From: Cyanobacteria bacterium UBA5018
GTDB lineage: Bacteria; Cyanobacteriota; Cyanobacteriia; PCC-6307; Cyanobiaceae
DNA: 6,136 bases
NCBI GenBank assembly: GCA_002396505.1
Contig: DGYA01000085.1
Coordinates: 675-6,810, forward strand
Direction of reading: 5' to 3'
The notes beneath the pieces were generated by a model. The model searched no databases and was not told the DNA's origin. It was given only the letters and a program-made list of their open reading frames with translations. Each line of letters begins with the position of its first letter. The first letter of the stretch is position 1. Positions 1-5,515 of this stretch are shown here, piece after piece. The translations under genes were made by a program, and so were the position numbers.

Positions 1-107
1 GAGAAGATCAGCTCAAGGGTGCGCTGGTACTTCCGCTCCATTCCAGCATGGCACTACTTCTCGATACCAGGGGGGCTTCCGGTCAACTGCTTGCTGGATA
101 CGGATAA
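1..107 (+). CDS. Possible 3' end of a truncated gene (unrecognised)
   Basis: Reading from base 3, a frame is open from the window edge to a TAA at 105-107. It gives about 34 residues ending in LLAGYG, with no domain I recognise. The interest is positional: the stop lies inside the TAAC that begins the left arm of the hairpin at 105-141, and integron cassette genes often end in or next to the first core box of their attC site. A second frame, read from base 1, is also open (64 residues, stop TAG at 193-195). It would run through the hairpin and overlap the end of the leftward gene, so I prefer the shorter frame. Neither is long enough to be proven coding, and both could be chance. Sequence to the left of the window would settle it. 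Confidence 0.2.
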   Translation, partial: EDQLKGALVLPLHSSMALLLDTRGASGQLLAGYG

Positions 108-144
108 CGCTGCCCCTGAGTGGCAGGCAAGGGGCTTGTTAGGC
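105..144 (+). other. attC-like hairpin ending in GTTAGGC
   Basis: Seen: TAAC (105-108), a 3-base gap, GCCCCT (112-117), a 12-base loop, AGGGGC (130-135), TT, then GTTAGGC (138-144). The two six-base arms are perfect inverted repeats, and the outer TAAC pairs with GTTA. GTTAGGC fits the integron core consensus GTTRRRY, and nested outer and inner pairs around short spacers are the attC layout. Against it: the site is about 40 bases, shorter than typical attC sites (known range roughly 57 bases upward), and the left box reads GGATAAC rather than RYYYAAC. Read on the minus strand, it begins with a perfect RYYYAAC (GCCTAAC) 15 bases past the stop of the leftward gene. It could instead be a simple hairpin between converging genes, but it lacks a T tract on the plus strand. 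Confidence 0.35.
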
Positions 145-159
145 GTTATGGCGCAGTTA

Positions 160-789
160 TTAGGCCTGTTCTACGGCTTCCCCGGGTGGGGGTAGGGGGA
201 TTTGAGCAGACTTTGGGCCCATAGTTGGCAAAGAATCGATAGACATTTCTCCATACGCATAAGCATACGCATAAGTATAAGGGAATGAATCTGGGTATGT
301 AAGGTGCATCATCCAGGCGTAACAGCCAGCATAATCCCAGTCAGCGCCGAAGCCATCTTGGGCGATCTGGGGAAAGCGCTGGATGAAGGTGCGCGCTAAG
401 TCGATAGGACGAGAATGCGTCCTGTCTGTCCAGCCGAAATATTGACTTCCTTGGCCGCTGGTATAATGTGCCGAAAGATCCCACTCTTTCATCATTGCGC
501 CGTTGGACCGCAACGTATTGCTGCACGGCGTTATAGAGCAACGCCAATGCATACCAGAGGGAGCAATCCCCGGAGCGATGCGCAGCTTCTGGTATCCGAG
601 CACATGAAGCTCTTGGACCATTCGAAGGATCTTCCTAGTCTGGGTCGAGTCAGAAGTCATAAAAGCTATACTGATGCCTAACTCTATATTGAGAGGTTCC
701 GAGAACCATGCCCCGAATGCCCCCCCTTTTTTTTTCGCGAACCACGCTGCTGCATCGGGCTGGATACTCGCAAAATCATTGTAGTGCAA
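160..789 (-). CDS. Hypothetical protein, 209 aa, with Tyr-Ala repeat
   Basis: I do not recognise a named family. The protein looks soluble, with no signal peptide or membrane segment. The most protein-like core is residues 66-88 (YQKLRIAPGIAPSGMHWRC and onward), followed by FGWTDRTHSRPIDLARTFIQRFP (split 118-130 and 131-140) and GADWDYAGCYAW (148-159). Trp, Gly and charged residues are spaced as in a folded domain. Residues 171-179 are YTYAYAYAY, made by a DNA repeat. The C-terminus is Pro-rich (IPLPPPGE). The start is TTG at 789-787: no ATG, GTG or TTG occurs in frame between it and the upstream stop at 852-850. AAGGAG lies only 2 bases before it. ATG 660 (residue 44) is the first in-frame ATG but has no ribosome site. 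The gene is AT-richer than the operon to its right and stands alone between two attC-like hairpins, suggesting acquired DNA. Codons 19-23 lie in an A9G7 homopolymer, so the frame near the start depends on an exact count. The reading frame is probably real; the function is unknown. Confidence 0.7.
   Translation of the reverse strand: MHYNDFASIQPDAAAWFAKKKGGAFGAWFSEPLNIELGISIAFMTSDSTQTRKILRMVQELHVLGYQKLRIAPGIAPSGMHWRCSITPCSNTLRSNGAMMKEWDLSAHYTSGQGSQYFGWTDRTHSRPIDLARTFIQRFPQIAQDGFGADWDYAGCYAWMMHLTYPDSFPYTYAYAYAYGEMSIDSLPTMGPKSAQIPLPPPGEAVEQA
253..279 (-). repeat. 12-bp tandem repeat encoding (Tyr-Ala)n
   Basis: On the plus strand ATACGCATAAGC (253-264) is followed by ATACGCATAAGT (265-276) and ATA. 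The 12-base unit is itself two near-identical hexamers. In the leftward gene each hexamer encodes one Tyr-Ala step (the first reads Tyr-Thr), giving YTYAYAYAY at residues 171-179. The period is a multiple of three, so copy-number change would lengthen or shorten the protein without breaking the frame. Confidence 0.85.
720..735 (-). repeat. Homopolymer block C7T9 (sense strand A9G7)
   Basis: Seven C (720-726) are followed by nine T (727-735) on the plus strand. In the leftward gene this reads as nine A then seven G and encodes Lys-Lys-Lys-Gly-Gly plus the first base of Ala24. Runs of this kind are prone to replication slippage, to transcriptional or ribosomal slippage, and to sequencing miscounts. 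As written, the main frame runs straight through from the TTG start. If the tract had one more base, the frame beginning at ATG 779 would join the main frame instead. Confidence 0.9.
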
Positions 790-791
790 GG

Positions 792-797
792 CTCCTT
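792..797 (-). promoter_or_regulatory. Possible ribosome binding site, badly spaced
   Basis: AAGGAG on the minus strand (797-792) is a good Shine-Dalgarno match. It sits 2 bases from the in-frame TTG (789) and 12 bases from an out-of-frame ATG (779). Neither spacing is ideal, so it does not decide the start. The ATG frame is closed soon after the homopolymer unless a frame change happens there. Confidence 0.3.
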
Positions 798-833
798 GTC
801 GAATGCCACCGATGAATATGCGTGGTTCACGGG

Positions 834-873
834 TCCGATAACCAACGGCTCACTCCGATAACCAACTGTTCAC
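834..873. repeat. Two tandem copies of a 20-bp unit
   Basis: TCCGATAACCAACGGCTCAC (834-853) is followed immediately by TCCGATAACCAACTGTTCAC (854-873), with 18 of 20 bases identical. The flanks partly continue the pattern: TTCACGGG ends just before copy 1 and TTCACAGGG spans the end of copy 2. The repeat lies upstream of the leftward gene, and copy 2 supplies the left arm of the next hairpin. It could be a duplicated binding site for that gene's promoter or a duplicated recombination-site arm. I see no convincing -35/-10 pair with normal spacing. Confidence 0.85.
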
Positions 874-906
874 AGGGATACACAAAGAGACGTATGAACG
901 TTGGGC
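862..906 (+). other. Second attC-like hairpin ending in GTTGGGC
   Basis: CCAAC (862-866), one unpaired T (867) and GTTCA (868-872) pair with TGAAC (895-899) and GTTGG (900-904), leaving a 22-base loop. This is a ten-base-pair stem with a single bulged base in one arm. The right arm is part of GTTGGGC (900-906), which fits GTTRRRY. A pair of short arms with an extrahelical base on one side is a recognised attC feature. The following bases GTCTTATGG resemble the GTTATGG after the first GTTAGGC (138-144). As with the first site, it is shorter than usual attC sites and its left box does not fit RYYYAAC fully (only CAAC). If both are recombination cores, the excisable unit would be 139-900. Confidence 0.35.
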
Positions 907-1183
907 GTCTTATGGACATCCTCCATCCCGTAAGCCTGATGAGGTGACCTGCTGATCCTTAGAACAAGTAGGGACAGACCCATGTGAAATACGCACTGAC
1001 TAGGCCGCGTGTAGCACAAGAGCGCTATGGCCTGCTTGCGTAACCAGGTAGCTCCCTATAGCCACAGGGCTTCCAAGCCGACCAGGCCCCAGCTTCGCTT
1101 ATGCCACGCCATATCTCCCCGTCTCAAATACCCCACCCATAAACAGTTGAGCCACCCCAAAACACTTAACCTCCCCCCATAAA
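907..1183. other. Gene-free spacer beside the polysaccharide operon
   Basis: With 790-906 this makes a stretch of about 390 bases without a gene. I see only very short open frames, such as 11 codons from ATG 912, and nothing with a ribosome site at normal spacing. No tRNA fold and no hairpin followed by a T run was found. The three-gene leftward operon therefore ends at 1184 without a visible intrinsic terminator. Composition changes from mixed to strongly GC-rich near the right end. The accessory region probably meets the older chromosome somewhere in this spacer. Confidence 0.5.
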
Positions 1184-1184
1184 C
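1131..1184. repeat. Degenerate C-rich direct repeats
   Basis: CCCCACCCATAAAC (1131-1144) recurs as CTCCCCCCATAAAC (1171-1184), with 12 of 14 bases the same. Between them AACAGTTGAGCCACCCC resembles AACACTTAACCTCCCCC. The last copy touches the stop codon of the GT4 gene. On the minus (transcribed) strand this is a G-rich tract. I can assign no function. Confidence 0.5.
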
Positions 1185-2242
1185 TAAAGCAACCCCTCCA
1201 CCACGGCCCGGGTGGTGGCGGCGGTGCGCTGCCAGCAGAAGCCACTGGCCTGTAGCAGGCCCCGCTGGCGCAGCTGTTGGCGCAGCCCGGACTGTTCCAC
1301 CAGGGCCTGCATCGCTTCTGCGAGCGCTGCCGTATCGGTGGGATCCACCAGCAGGGCCCCGGCGCCGGCCGCCTCTTCTGTGCCAGAACCCAGGCTGGTG
1401 ATCACCGGCGTACCGCAGGCCATCGCCTCCAGCACCGGCAAGCCAAAACCCTCCCACAGGCTCGGGTATACCAGGGCCAGGGCACCGCGATAGAGATCCG
1501 GCAGCTCGGCAAAGGGCACGTAGGGGCGAAATTCCACCCGCCGCCCCAGGCCCAGCTCCGCCACCAGGCGGCGCAGCCGCGGGCTCTCGCTGGGGTGGGG
1601 CTTGCCCGCCAATACAAGCCGCAGTTCCGGATAACGCGGCGCCAGCTGCGAGAAGACCTGGATCAGCCGTGGCAAATTCTTGTGGGGATAGGCCTGGCCC
1701 ACGTGCAACAAGTAGGGCCTCGCCGCCGCCCCAGCCTCCGCCGCCGCACTGGTTTGATGAGGCTGGGGCTGGGGTCGAAACGCCTGGCTGTCATAGCCCA
1801 GGGGGATCACGGAGATGCGCTCAGCAGCTAGGCCAGTGCAGCGCTGGATCTGGGCGGCGGTGAAGTGGGAATTGGTAAGTACTTGGCGGCAAGCCCGTAG
1901 CAGCGGCGGCACCCAGAGGCGGAAATAGAGCCCCTGCAGCGACAGCTCCGGATGGCTGATCGGCCGCAGGTCGTGCACCATCACCAGCTGGGGAATCCGC
2001 TGGGGGCCCAGGTAGCCCTCCGGCGCCGGCGTAAAAATTAAAGAGGCGCCCGCCCGCCGCGCCAACTGAGGCAACCGCCCCTGACTCCAGGCCAGCCGCC
2101 GCAGTCGCGCCTGGCCGCCAGCTTCGCCGCCGCCCGGCACCAATAAATGCGGCAGCTGCTGCAGTGCCGGCAGCACCCCCTCTGCATAGACGCCAATGCC
2201 CGTGGGCTGGCGCAATACCGGCTTGTAGTTGAGCAGCAACAT
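1184..2242 (-). CDS. GT4-family glycosyltransferase, 352 aa
   Basis: A retaining GT-B transferase of the GT4 (Glycos_transf_1) group, expected to move a sugar from a nucleotide-sugar to a lipid-linked or growing glycan at the cytosolic membrane face. Seen: an N-terminal loop PTGIGVYAEGVL (13-24) as in RfaB/WbaZ-like mannosyltransferases; VHDLRPISHPE (89-99); TNSHFTAAQI (123-132); the start of the C-terminal domain at PYLLHVGQAYPHKN (176-189); VLAGKP (210-215); and the diagnostic E-x7-E motif EGFGLPVLE (Glu264, Glu272), followed by ACGTPVI. A low-complexity Pro/Gln/Ala insert sits at 157-175 between the two domains, and the N-terminal domain is compact. The length is near normal for the family. 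ATG 2242 is 11 bases after the stop of the GT2 gene, so the two are very likely co-transcribed; no clear Shine-Dalgarno is visible. The family call is secure. The sugar and linkage are unknown; mannose is only a guess from resemblance. Confidence 0.93.
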   Translation of the reverse strand: MLLLNYKPVLRQPTGIGVYAEGVLPALQQLPHLLVPGGGEAGGQARLRRLAWSQGRLPQLARRAGASLIFTPAPEGYLGPQRIPQLVMVHDLRPISHPELSLQGLYFRLWVPPLLRACRQVLTNSHFTAAQIQRCTGLAAERISVIPLGYDSQAFRPQPQPHQTSAAAEAGAAARPYLLHVGQAYPHKNLPRLIQVFSQLAPRYPELRLVLAGKPHPSESPRLRRLVAELGLGRRVEFRPYVPFAELPDLYRGALALVYPSLWEGFGLPVLEAMACGTPVITSLGSGTEEAAGAGALLVDPTDTAALAEAMQALVEQSGLRQQLRQRGLLQASGFCWQRTAATTRAVVEGLL

Positions 2243-2253
2243 CGGCTTGTATC

Positions 2254-3072
2254 TCAGGCCAATCCCAATAGCCGGCGGCGGCCGTACTTAGCCCAGTTCA
2301 AGGCCCAAAAGGCGGCGCTGAGCGGTGCGCCAACATGGCGGCGCTGGGCGCGAAAGGTTTCGGCGTACACCAGGCCAATGCGGCTATGACTTACGCCCGC
2401 CTGCTCGATATTCAAAATCACATCGCTGGTATGCACCGTGCGCAGGTTTGGTGGCAACCGCAAAAACCACTCGTAGTCGGCGCAGATCCGAAAGCTGGCA
2501 TCGAACTGCCCCCACCGCTCAAACAATTGCCGCCGCACCAACATGCCGGGATGGGCGATATTCATCGATTCGCGCATGCGCCGCCAACCCCAACCATGAC
2601 CCCAGTGGCGCAGAAAGCGACCATCGCCGGAGTGGTAGGCATTGCGGGCGGTAATCAAGTCGGCCTCGGTAGCACCCAGGCCAGCAATGGCGGCCAAACT
2701 GCCGGGCCCAGCAAATGTATCGTCGGCACCAACGAAACTGAGGTAATCGCCGCGGGCCATTTGCAACCCCCGGTTCCAGGCGTCATAGATGCCGCTATCG
2801 GGCTGGCTGCTCCAGATCACCCGCCGCCCCGGCCCGCCCCTGGCCACCATGGCCGCCATGGCCGCATCAAAGCTGGCCACCAGCTCGGCGCTGCCATCGT
2901 TGGAGGCGTTATCCAGCAGCAGCAGCTCCCAATCACTCCAACCCTGGCTAGCCAAACTGTCCAACAGGCGAGCTAGCAGCGGCGCGCAATTCCAACAGGC
3001 CACCAGGATCGAAACGCTGGGTACAGCTGCATTGGAGCCGGAACCACAACTGCCCAGCTGAGACTCATTCAT
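2254..3072 (-). CDS. GT2-family glycosyltransferase, 272 aa
   Basis: An inverting GT-A transferase of family GT2 (WcaA/WcaE-like). Seen: the first strand VSILVACWNCAPLLARLLDS (20-39); LLLDNASNDGS (51-61) with the nucleotide-binding Asp54 and Asp59; QPDSGIYDAWNRGL (90-103); the metal-binding DxD-type segment FVGADD (113-118); IAHPGMLVRR (172-181); and ADYEWFLRL (198-206), where Asp199/Glu201 lie at the usual catalytic-base position. The frame stays open for 243 codons upstream, but that part lies inside the fusion gene in another frame. ATG 3072 starts just before strand 1 and overlaps the upstream stop as ATGA (TGA at 3071-3069), the usual sign of translational coupling. No Shine-Dalgarno is needed or seen. 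There are no membrane segments, so the protein is probably cytosolic or peripheral. The last about 40 residues are Arg-rich. It sits between two other transferases in one operon, so it most likely adds one sugar of the same glycan. Confidence 0.93.
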   Translation of the reverse strand: MNESQLGSCGSGSNAAVPSVSILVACWNCAPLLARLLDSLASQGWSDWELLLLDNASNDGSAELVASFDAAMAAMVARGGPGRRVIWSSQPDSGIYDAWNRGLQMARGDYLSFVGADDTFAGPGSLAAIAGLGATEADLITARNAYHSGDGRFLRHWGHGWGWRRMRESMNIAHPGMLVRRQLFERWGQFDASFRICADYEWFLRLPPNLRTVHTSDVILNIEQAGVSHSRIGLVYAETFRAQRRHVGAPLSAAFWALNWAKYGRRRLLGLA

Positions 3073-5483
3073 GGCGCCAGCCACAGATAACCAACCCAAT
3101 AGCCGAGCGACACCAGGGATGAGAGCCCCAGCCAGGGCAGCAACAGGCGGCTGCGGGCGCTCAGCAAAGCCAGCAGCGCCAACCCCGCCAGGTCGATCCA
3201 CACCCTGGTGTAGTCGGGGAAGCGGGCCAGGATTTGGATGCTGGTGCAGAGGGCCGGCAGCAGGTAGATGCCCGCCGCCAACCGCAACCAGCGACCACCC
3301 CAGCCCCGCAGGGCAGTGATGGCCAACAGCGTCAGGGTGGAGAGCCAAAGGGTTAGGCAGAGCCCATCGAAAAGCCTTTCCGCCAGGCCCAGCTGGCCTC
3401 CGCCCGCCAGGGGCAGCAGCCCCAGCAGCTGGCCGCTCTTCTGGAGGATGCCAGCGCCGGGCCAGCCGAAGTGCAGGGCGGCCAGGGATGCATCGGGCAC
3501 CGTCGGGAACCTGGCGCCAAGGCTGCTCGCCCACAGCAGCAGGGGCAGGGGCACAAGGGCCAGGGGCGCCAGCCAGCGCCAGCGGCGCTCCCAGAGGGCC
3601 GTTAAACCGGTGGCGGCCCAGGCCAGCAGCGCCGTTTCCCGGCTGAGCAGGGCGGCGCTGAGGCAGATCAAGGCGGCGCCCGCCCGCCGCTCTCGCCAGG
3701 CCAGCGCCGCCCCCAGCATCAAGCTGGTGGCCAGCAGATCGGCCGTATCCAGGGTGAAGGTGACCCAATAGCCCGGCAGCGCCAGCACCGCCAGCCCCCA
3801 CAGGGGCGAACGCTGTTCCAGCTGGGCCCAGCGGCCCACCAGCGCCGCAGCCAGGCCGATGCAGGCAACGTTGATCAAGCTGATGGTCCAGGGGATCAAG
3901 CCGGGCTGGCCAAAGCCCAATAACCAGGCCAGCAGGGGATAGAGCAGGCGTTTTCCCCGGTAGATGGGGTTGTCGAGGGCGGCGCTGGTGCCCGGATCGC
4001 TCTGCAGCGGATCGAGGGCCAGGGTTAAAAACTGCTGGCCGTCATTGCCCCGCTTGTCCCGCAGCACCACCAGCTCCTGCCCCTGCAATCGGGGCGAGAG
4101 GGGCAGCTGATCGCCGATGCGAGCCAGGCCGGTGGGGTTGCCGCCGTACTTGCCGAACACAATCACGAGCCCCAGCAGCAGCGCCAGCAAAGCCGCCAGC
4201 AGGCCCACGCCGCGGGGCCCCATGGCCGACTCGCGCCCCTGCACCAACCATTTGATGCCGGCCTTCACCGCAGGCCAACTGGGCCAGCCCGGAATCGCCA
4301 GCAGGGCCCCCCAGAGCTGGCGCAGCCAGCGCTGCTCGTGGTGCCAGGGGGTGGAGGGGGGAGGTGTGTGGGGTGGCGCCTCAGCCGCCAGCTCCCTGGC
4401 CAGCTGCAGCCAGCCCTCCCGCACAGGAGTTGGCCCAAACGCCCGGGCCACATATTCCTGGCCCGCTCGCCCCAGCCGCCAGGCCCGGTCTGGATCCTGG
4501 AGCAGGGCAATGCAGTGGCGGGCCAGCTCGGCATCGCCGCCAGCCAGCAGGCCGCTGCGGCCATGGGGCACCGTCTGCACCAGGGCATGCCGGCGGGCCG
4601 TCACCACCGCAATGCCGCAGGCGCTGAATTCAGCCGCACTCAGGCAGAAGGTTTCATCTCGGCCGCTGGGGTTCACCACCCCCACGGCCACGGAGCCAAA
4701 GGCCCCGTAGCGATCCAGGCCGCGGGTGCCTGCAAACACCACCCGATCGCCGTGGCCGCTGGCCTCCAGCAGCCGACGGCAATGCAATTCATAGGCGCTG
4801 CAGGCGCCCGCAGCGGCCCGGGGGCCGTAGAGGTCGGCGCCGCCCACCACCAGCAACCTGGCCTCGGGGCAGGCGGCGGCGATCACTCCCCATTGACCGG
4901 CCAGGCGATCGAAACCCTTGAAGGGGGTGAGGGCCCCCAGGTAGGCGAGGTCTTGGGCCCGATGGGCCGCAACTGCAGACCTCGGCCCCCCCGCCGCTGG
5001 CGGCACGGCCACGGGATTGGCAATCACCAGGGCCCGATGGGCTAGACGGCTGTGGCGAAAGTGATCCAGCTGGGCACCACTCACCAGCACCCAGCGGCGC
5101 AGCTGGGGGAGGGCTTCGGTGCGGGCCTGCTGCTCGCAGCCCAGATTGTGGAGCCAGGCCACCAAGGGCAGGGGGCTGTTCGCCAGAGCGGGCCATTGCG
5201 CCTCCGGCACCACCCCCGCCCGGAACACCAGCGCCAGGGCGCCAGCCCGGTGGGCCGATTGCAGCGCCGCGGTGAGATCACTCACCACCACTGGATTCAG
5301 CCCTTCGATCGACTGGGCCGCCGTGAGCAGCAGCAGCGGCTCGATCGCCGTGCCCCTCAACAGGGCGGCGACGGCCAGGAAGGCGTACTCCGTGCCCCCC
5401 AGGGCCGGATTGCCGAGGCCCGGATCCGGGAGGGCACCGCGACCGGCAATGCCCCGGTTGTCGAGGAAAAAGGCCAGGCGCAT
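3069..5483 (-). CDS. Fusion: GT4-like GT-B domain plus GT-C-like membrane domain, 804 aa
   Basis: Two enzymes appear joined. Residues 1-365 form a GT-B transferase: FFLDNRG (5-11), NPALGGTEY (25-33) as in GT4 proteins, WLHNLG (110-115), donor-domain start YLGALTPFKGFDRL (181-194), LLVVGGADLYG (210-220), and an E-x7-E motif with Glu277 and Glu285 in NPSGRDETFCLSAAEF. Residues 366-420 are a Pro- and Trp-rich linker. Residues 421-804 carry about ten or more hydrophobic segments. A large loop after the first (about 445-512) contains NDGQQF (480-485), LDP (490-492) and DNPIYRGKRLLYP (504-516); TLDTADLL (577-584) and SRETALLAW (614-622) follow. This layout resembles the GT-C-like AZOBR_p60025 / GT87-type surface-glycopolymer proteins and suggests use of a lipid-linked sugar at the membrane. 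ATG 5483 opens directly on the first beta strand. GGAGG lies too far upstream (about 19 bases) to be decisive. Met421 would suit the start of a separate GT-C protein, but no stop or frame break occurs between the halves. It is first in the operon and overlaps the GT2 gene by 4 bases. The GT-B half is near certain, the GT-C family probable, the substrates unknown. Confidence 0.88.
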   Translation of the reverse strand: MRLAFFLDNRGIAGRGALPDPGLGNPALGGTEYAFLAVAALLRGTAIEPLLLLTAAQSIEGLNPVVVSDLTAALQSAHRAGALALVFRAGVVPEAQWPALANSPLPLVAWLHNLGCEQQARTEALPQLRRWVLVSGAQLDHFRHSRLAHRALVIANPVAVPPAAGGPRSAVAAHRAQDLAYLGALTPFKGFDRLAGQWGVIAAACPEARLLVVGGADLYGPRAAAGACSAYELHCRRLLEASGHGDRVVFAGTRGLDRYGAFGSVAVGVVNPSGRDETFCLSAAEFSACGIAVVTARRHALVQTVPHGRSGLLAGGDAELARHCIALLQDPDRAWRLGRAGQEYVARAFGPTPVREGWLQLARELAAEAPPHTPPPSTPWHHEQRWLRQLWGALLAIPGWPSWPAVKAGIKWLVQGRESAMGPRGVGLLAALLALLLGLVIVFGKYGGNPTGLARIGDQLPLSPRLQGQELVVLRDKRGNDGQQFLTLALDPLQSDPGTSAALDNPIYRGKRLLYPLLAWLLGFGQPGLIPWTISLINVACIGLAAALVGRWAQLEQRSPLWGLAVLALPGYWVTFTLDTADLLATSLMLGAALAWRERRAGAALICLSAALLSRETALLAWAATGLTALWERRWRWLAPLALVPLPLLLWASSLGARFPTVPDASLAALHFGWPGAGILQKSGQLLGLLPLAGGGQLGLAERLFDGLCLTLWLSTLTLLAITALRGWGGRWLRLAAGIYLLPALCTSIQILARFPDYTRVWIDLAGLALLALLSARSRLLLPWLGLSSLVSLGYWVGYLWLAP

Positions 5484-5515
5484 CGTCCCAGAATGGCAGC
5501 CCCCTCCCCATCTCG
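5484..5515. promoter_or_regulatory. 32-base divergent gap between two start codons
   Basis: The fusion gene starts leftward at 5483 and the membrane-protein gene rightward at 5516. Nothing resembling -35/-10 elements fits in the gap, which is C-rich on the plus strand. Promoters for at least one direction must therefore lie inside the opposing gene, or the transcripts are leaderless or nearly so, or one annotated start is too far upstream. Confidence 0.4.

Noticed and set aside
415..681. 88-codon rightward frame opposite the hypothetical gene
   Set aside because: It has no ribosome site and no recognisable motif. The opposite strand has the longer frame with protein-like conserved-looking blocks.
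1060..1090. Inverted repeat GGCTT-CC-AAGCC as a terminator of the glycan operon
   Set aside because: It is only five pairs with a two-base loop, has no T run on the minus strand, and lies about 100 bases past the stop codon.
1123..1152. Third possible attC core, GTTGAGC (1146-1152), with CTCAA/TTGAG arms
   Set aside because: The heptamer fits GTTRRRY, but the short arms sit in C-rich repeats, no AAC box is present and the following bases do not match those after the other two cores. Chance matches are expected at this frequency.
1056..1457. 133-codon leftward frame overlapping the end of the GT4 gene
   Set aside because: It overlaps the E-x7-E part of the GT4 gene in a shifted frame and is Gly/Arg/Ala-rich. 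Only its last 18 codons leave the gene, and they lack a properly spaced ribosome site.
3073..3801. 243 codons open upstream of and in frame with the GT2 gene
   Set aside because: The stretch lies wholly within the fusion gene in another frame and is low-complexity Gly/Ala/Arg/Pro. ATG 3072 with the ATGA overlap starts right before the first GT2 strand.
4890..5360. CGATCG-containing sites as HIP1 repeats
   Set aside because: Several GCGATC or CGATCG fragments occur, but I found no complete GCGATCGC, so they cannot be used as evidence for a cyanobacterium.
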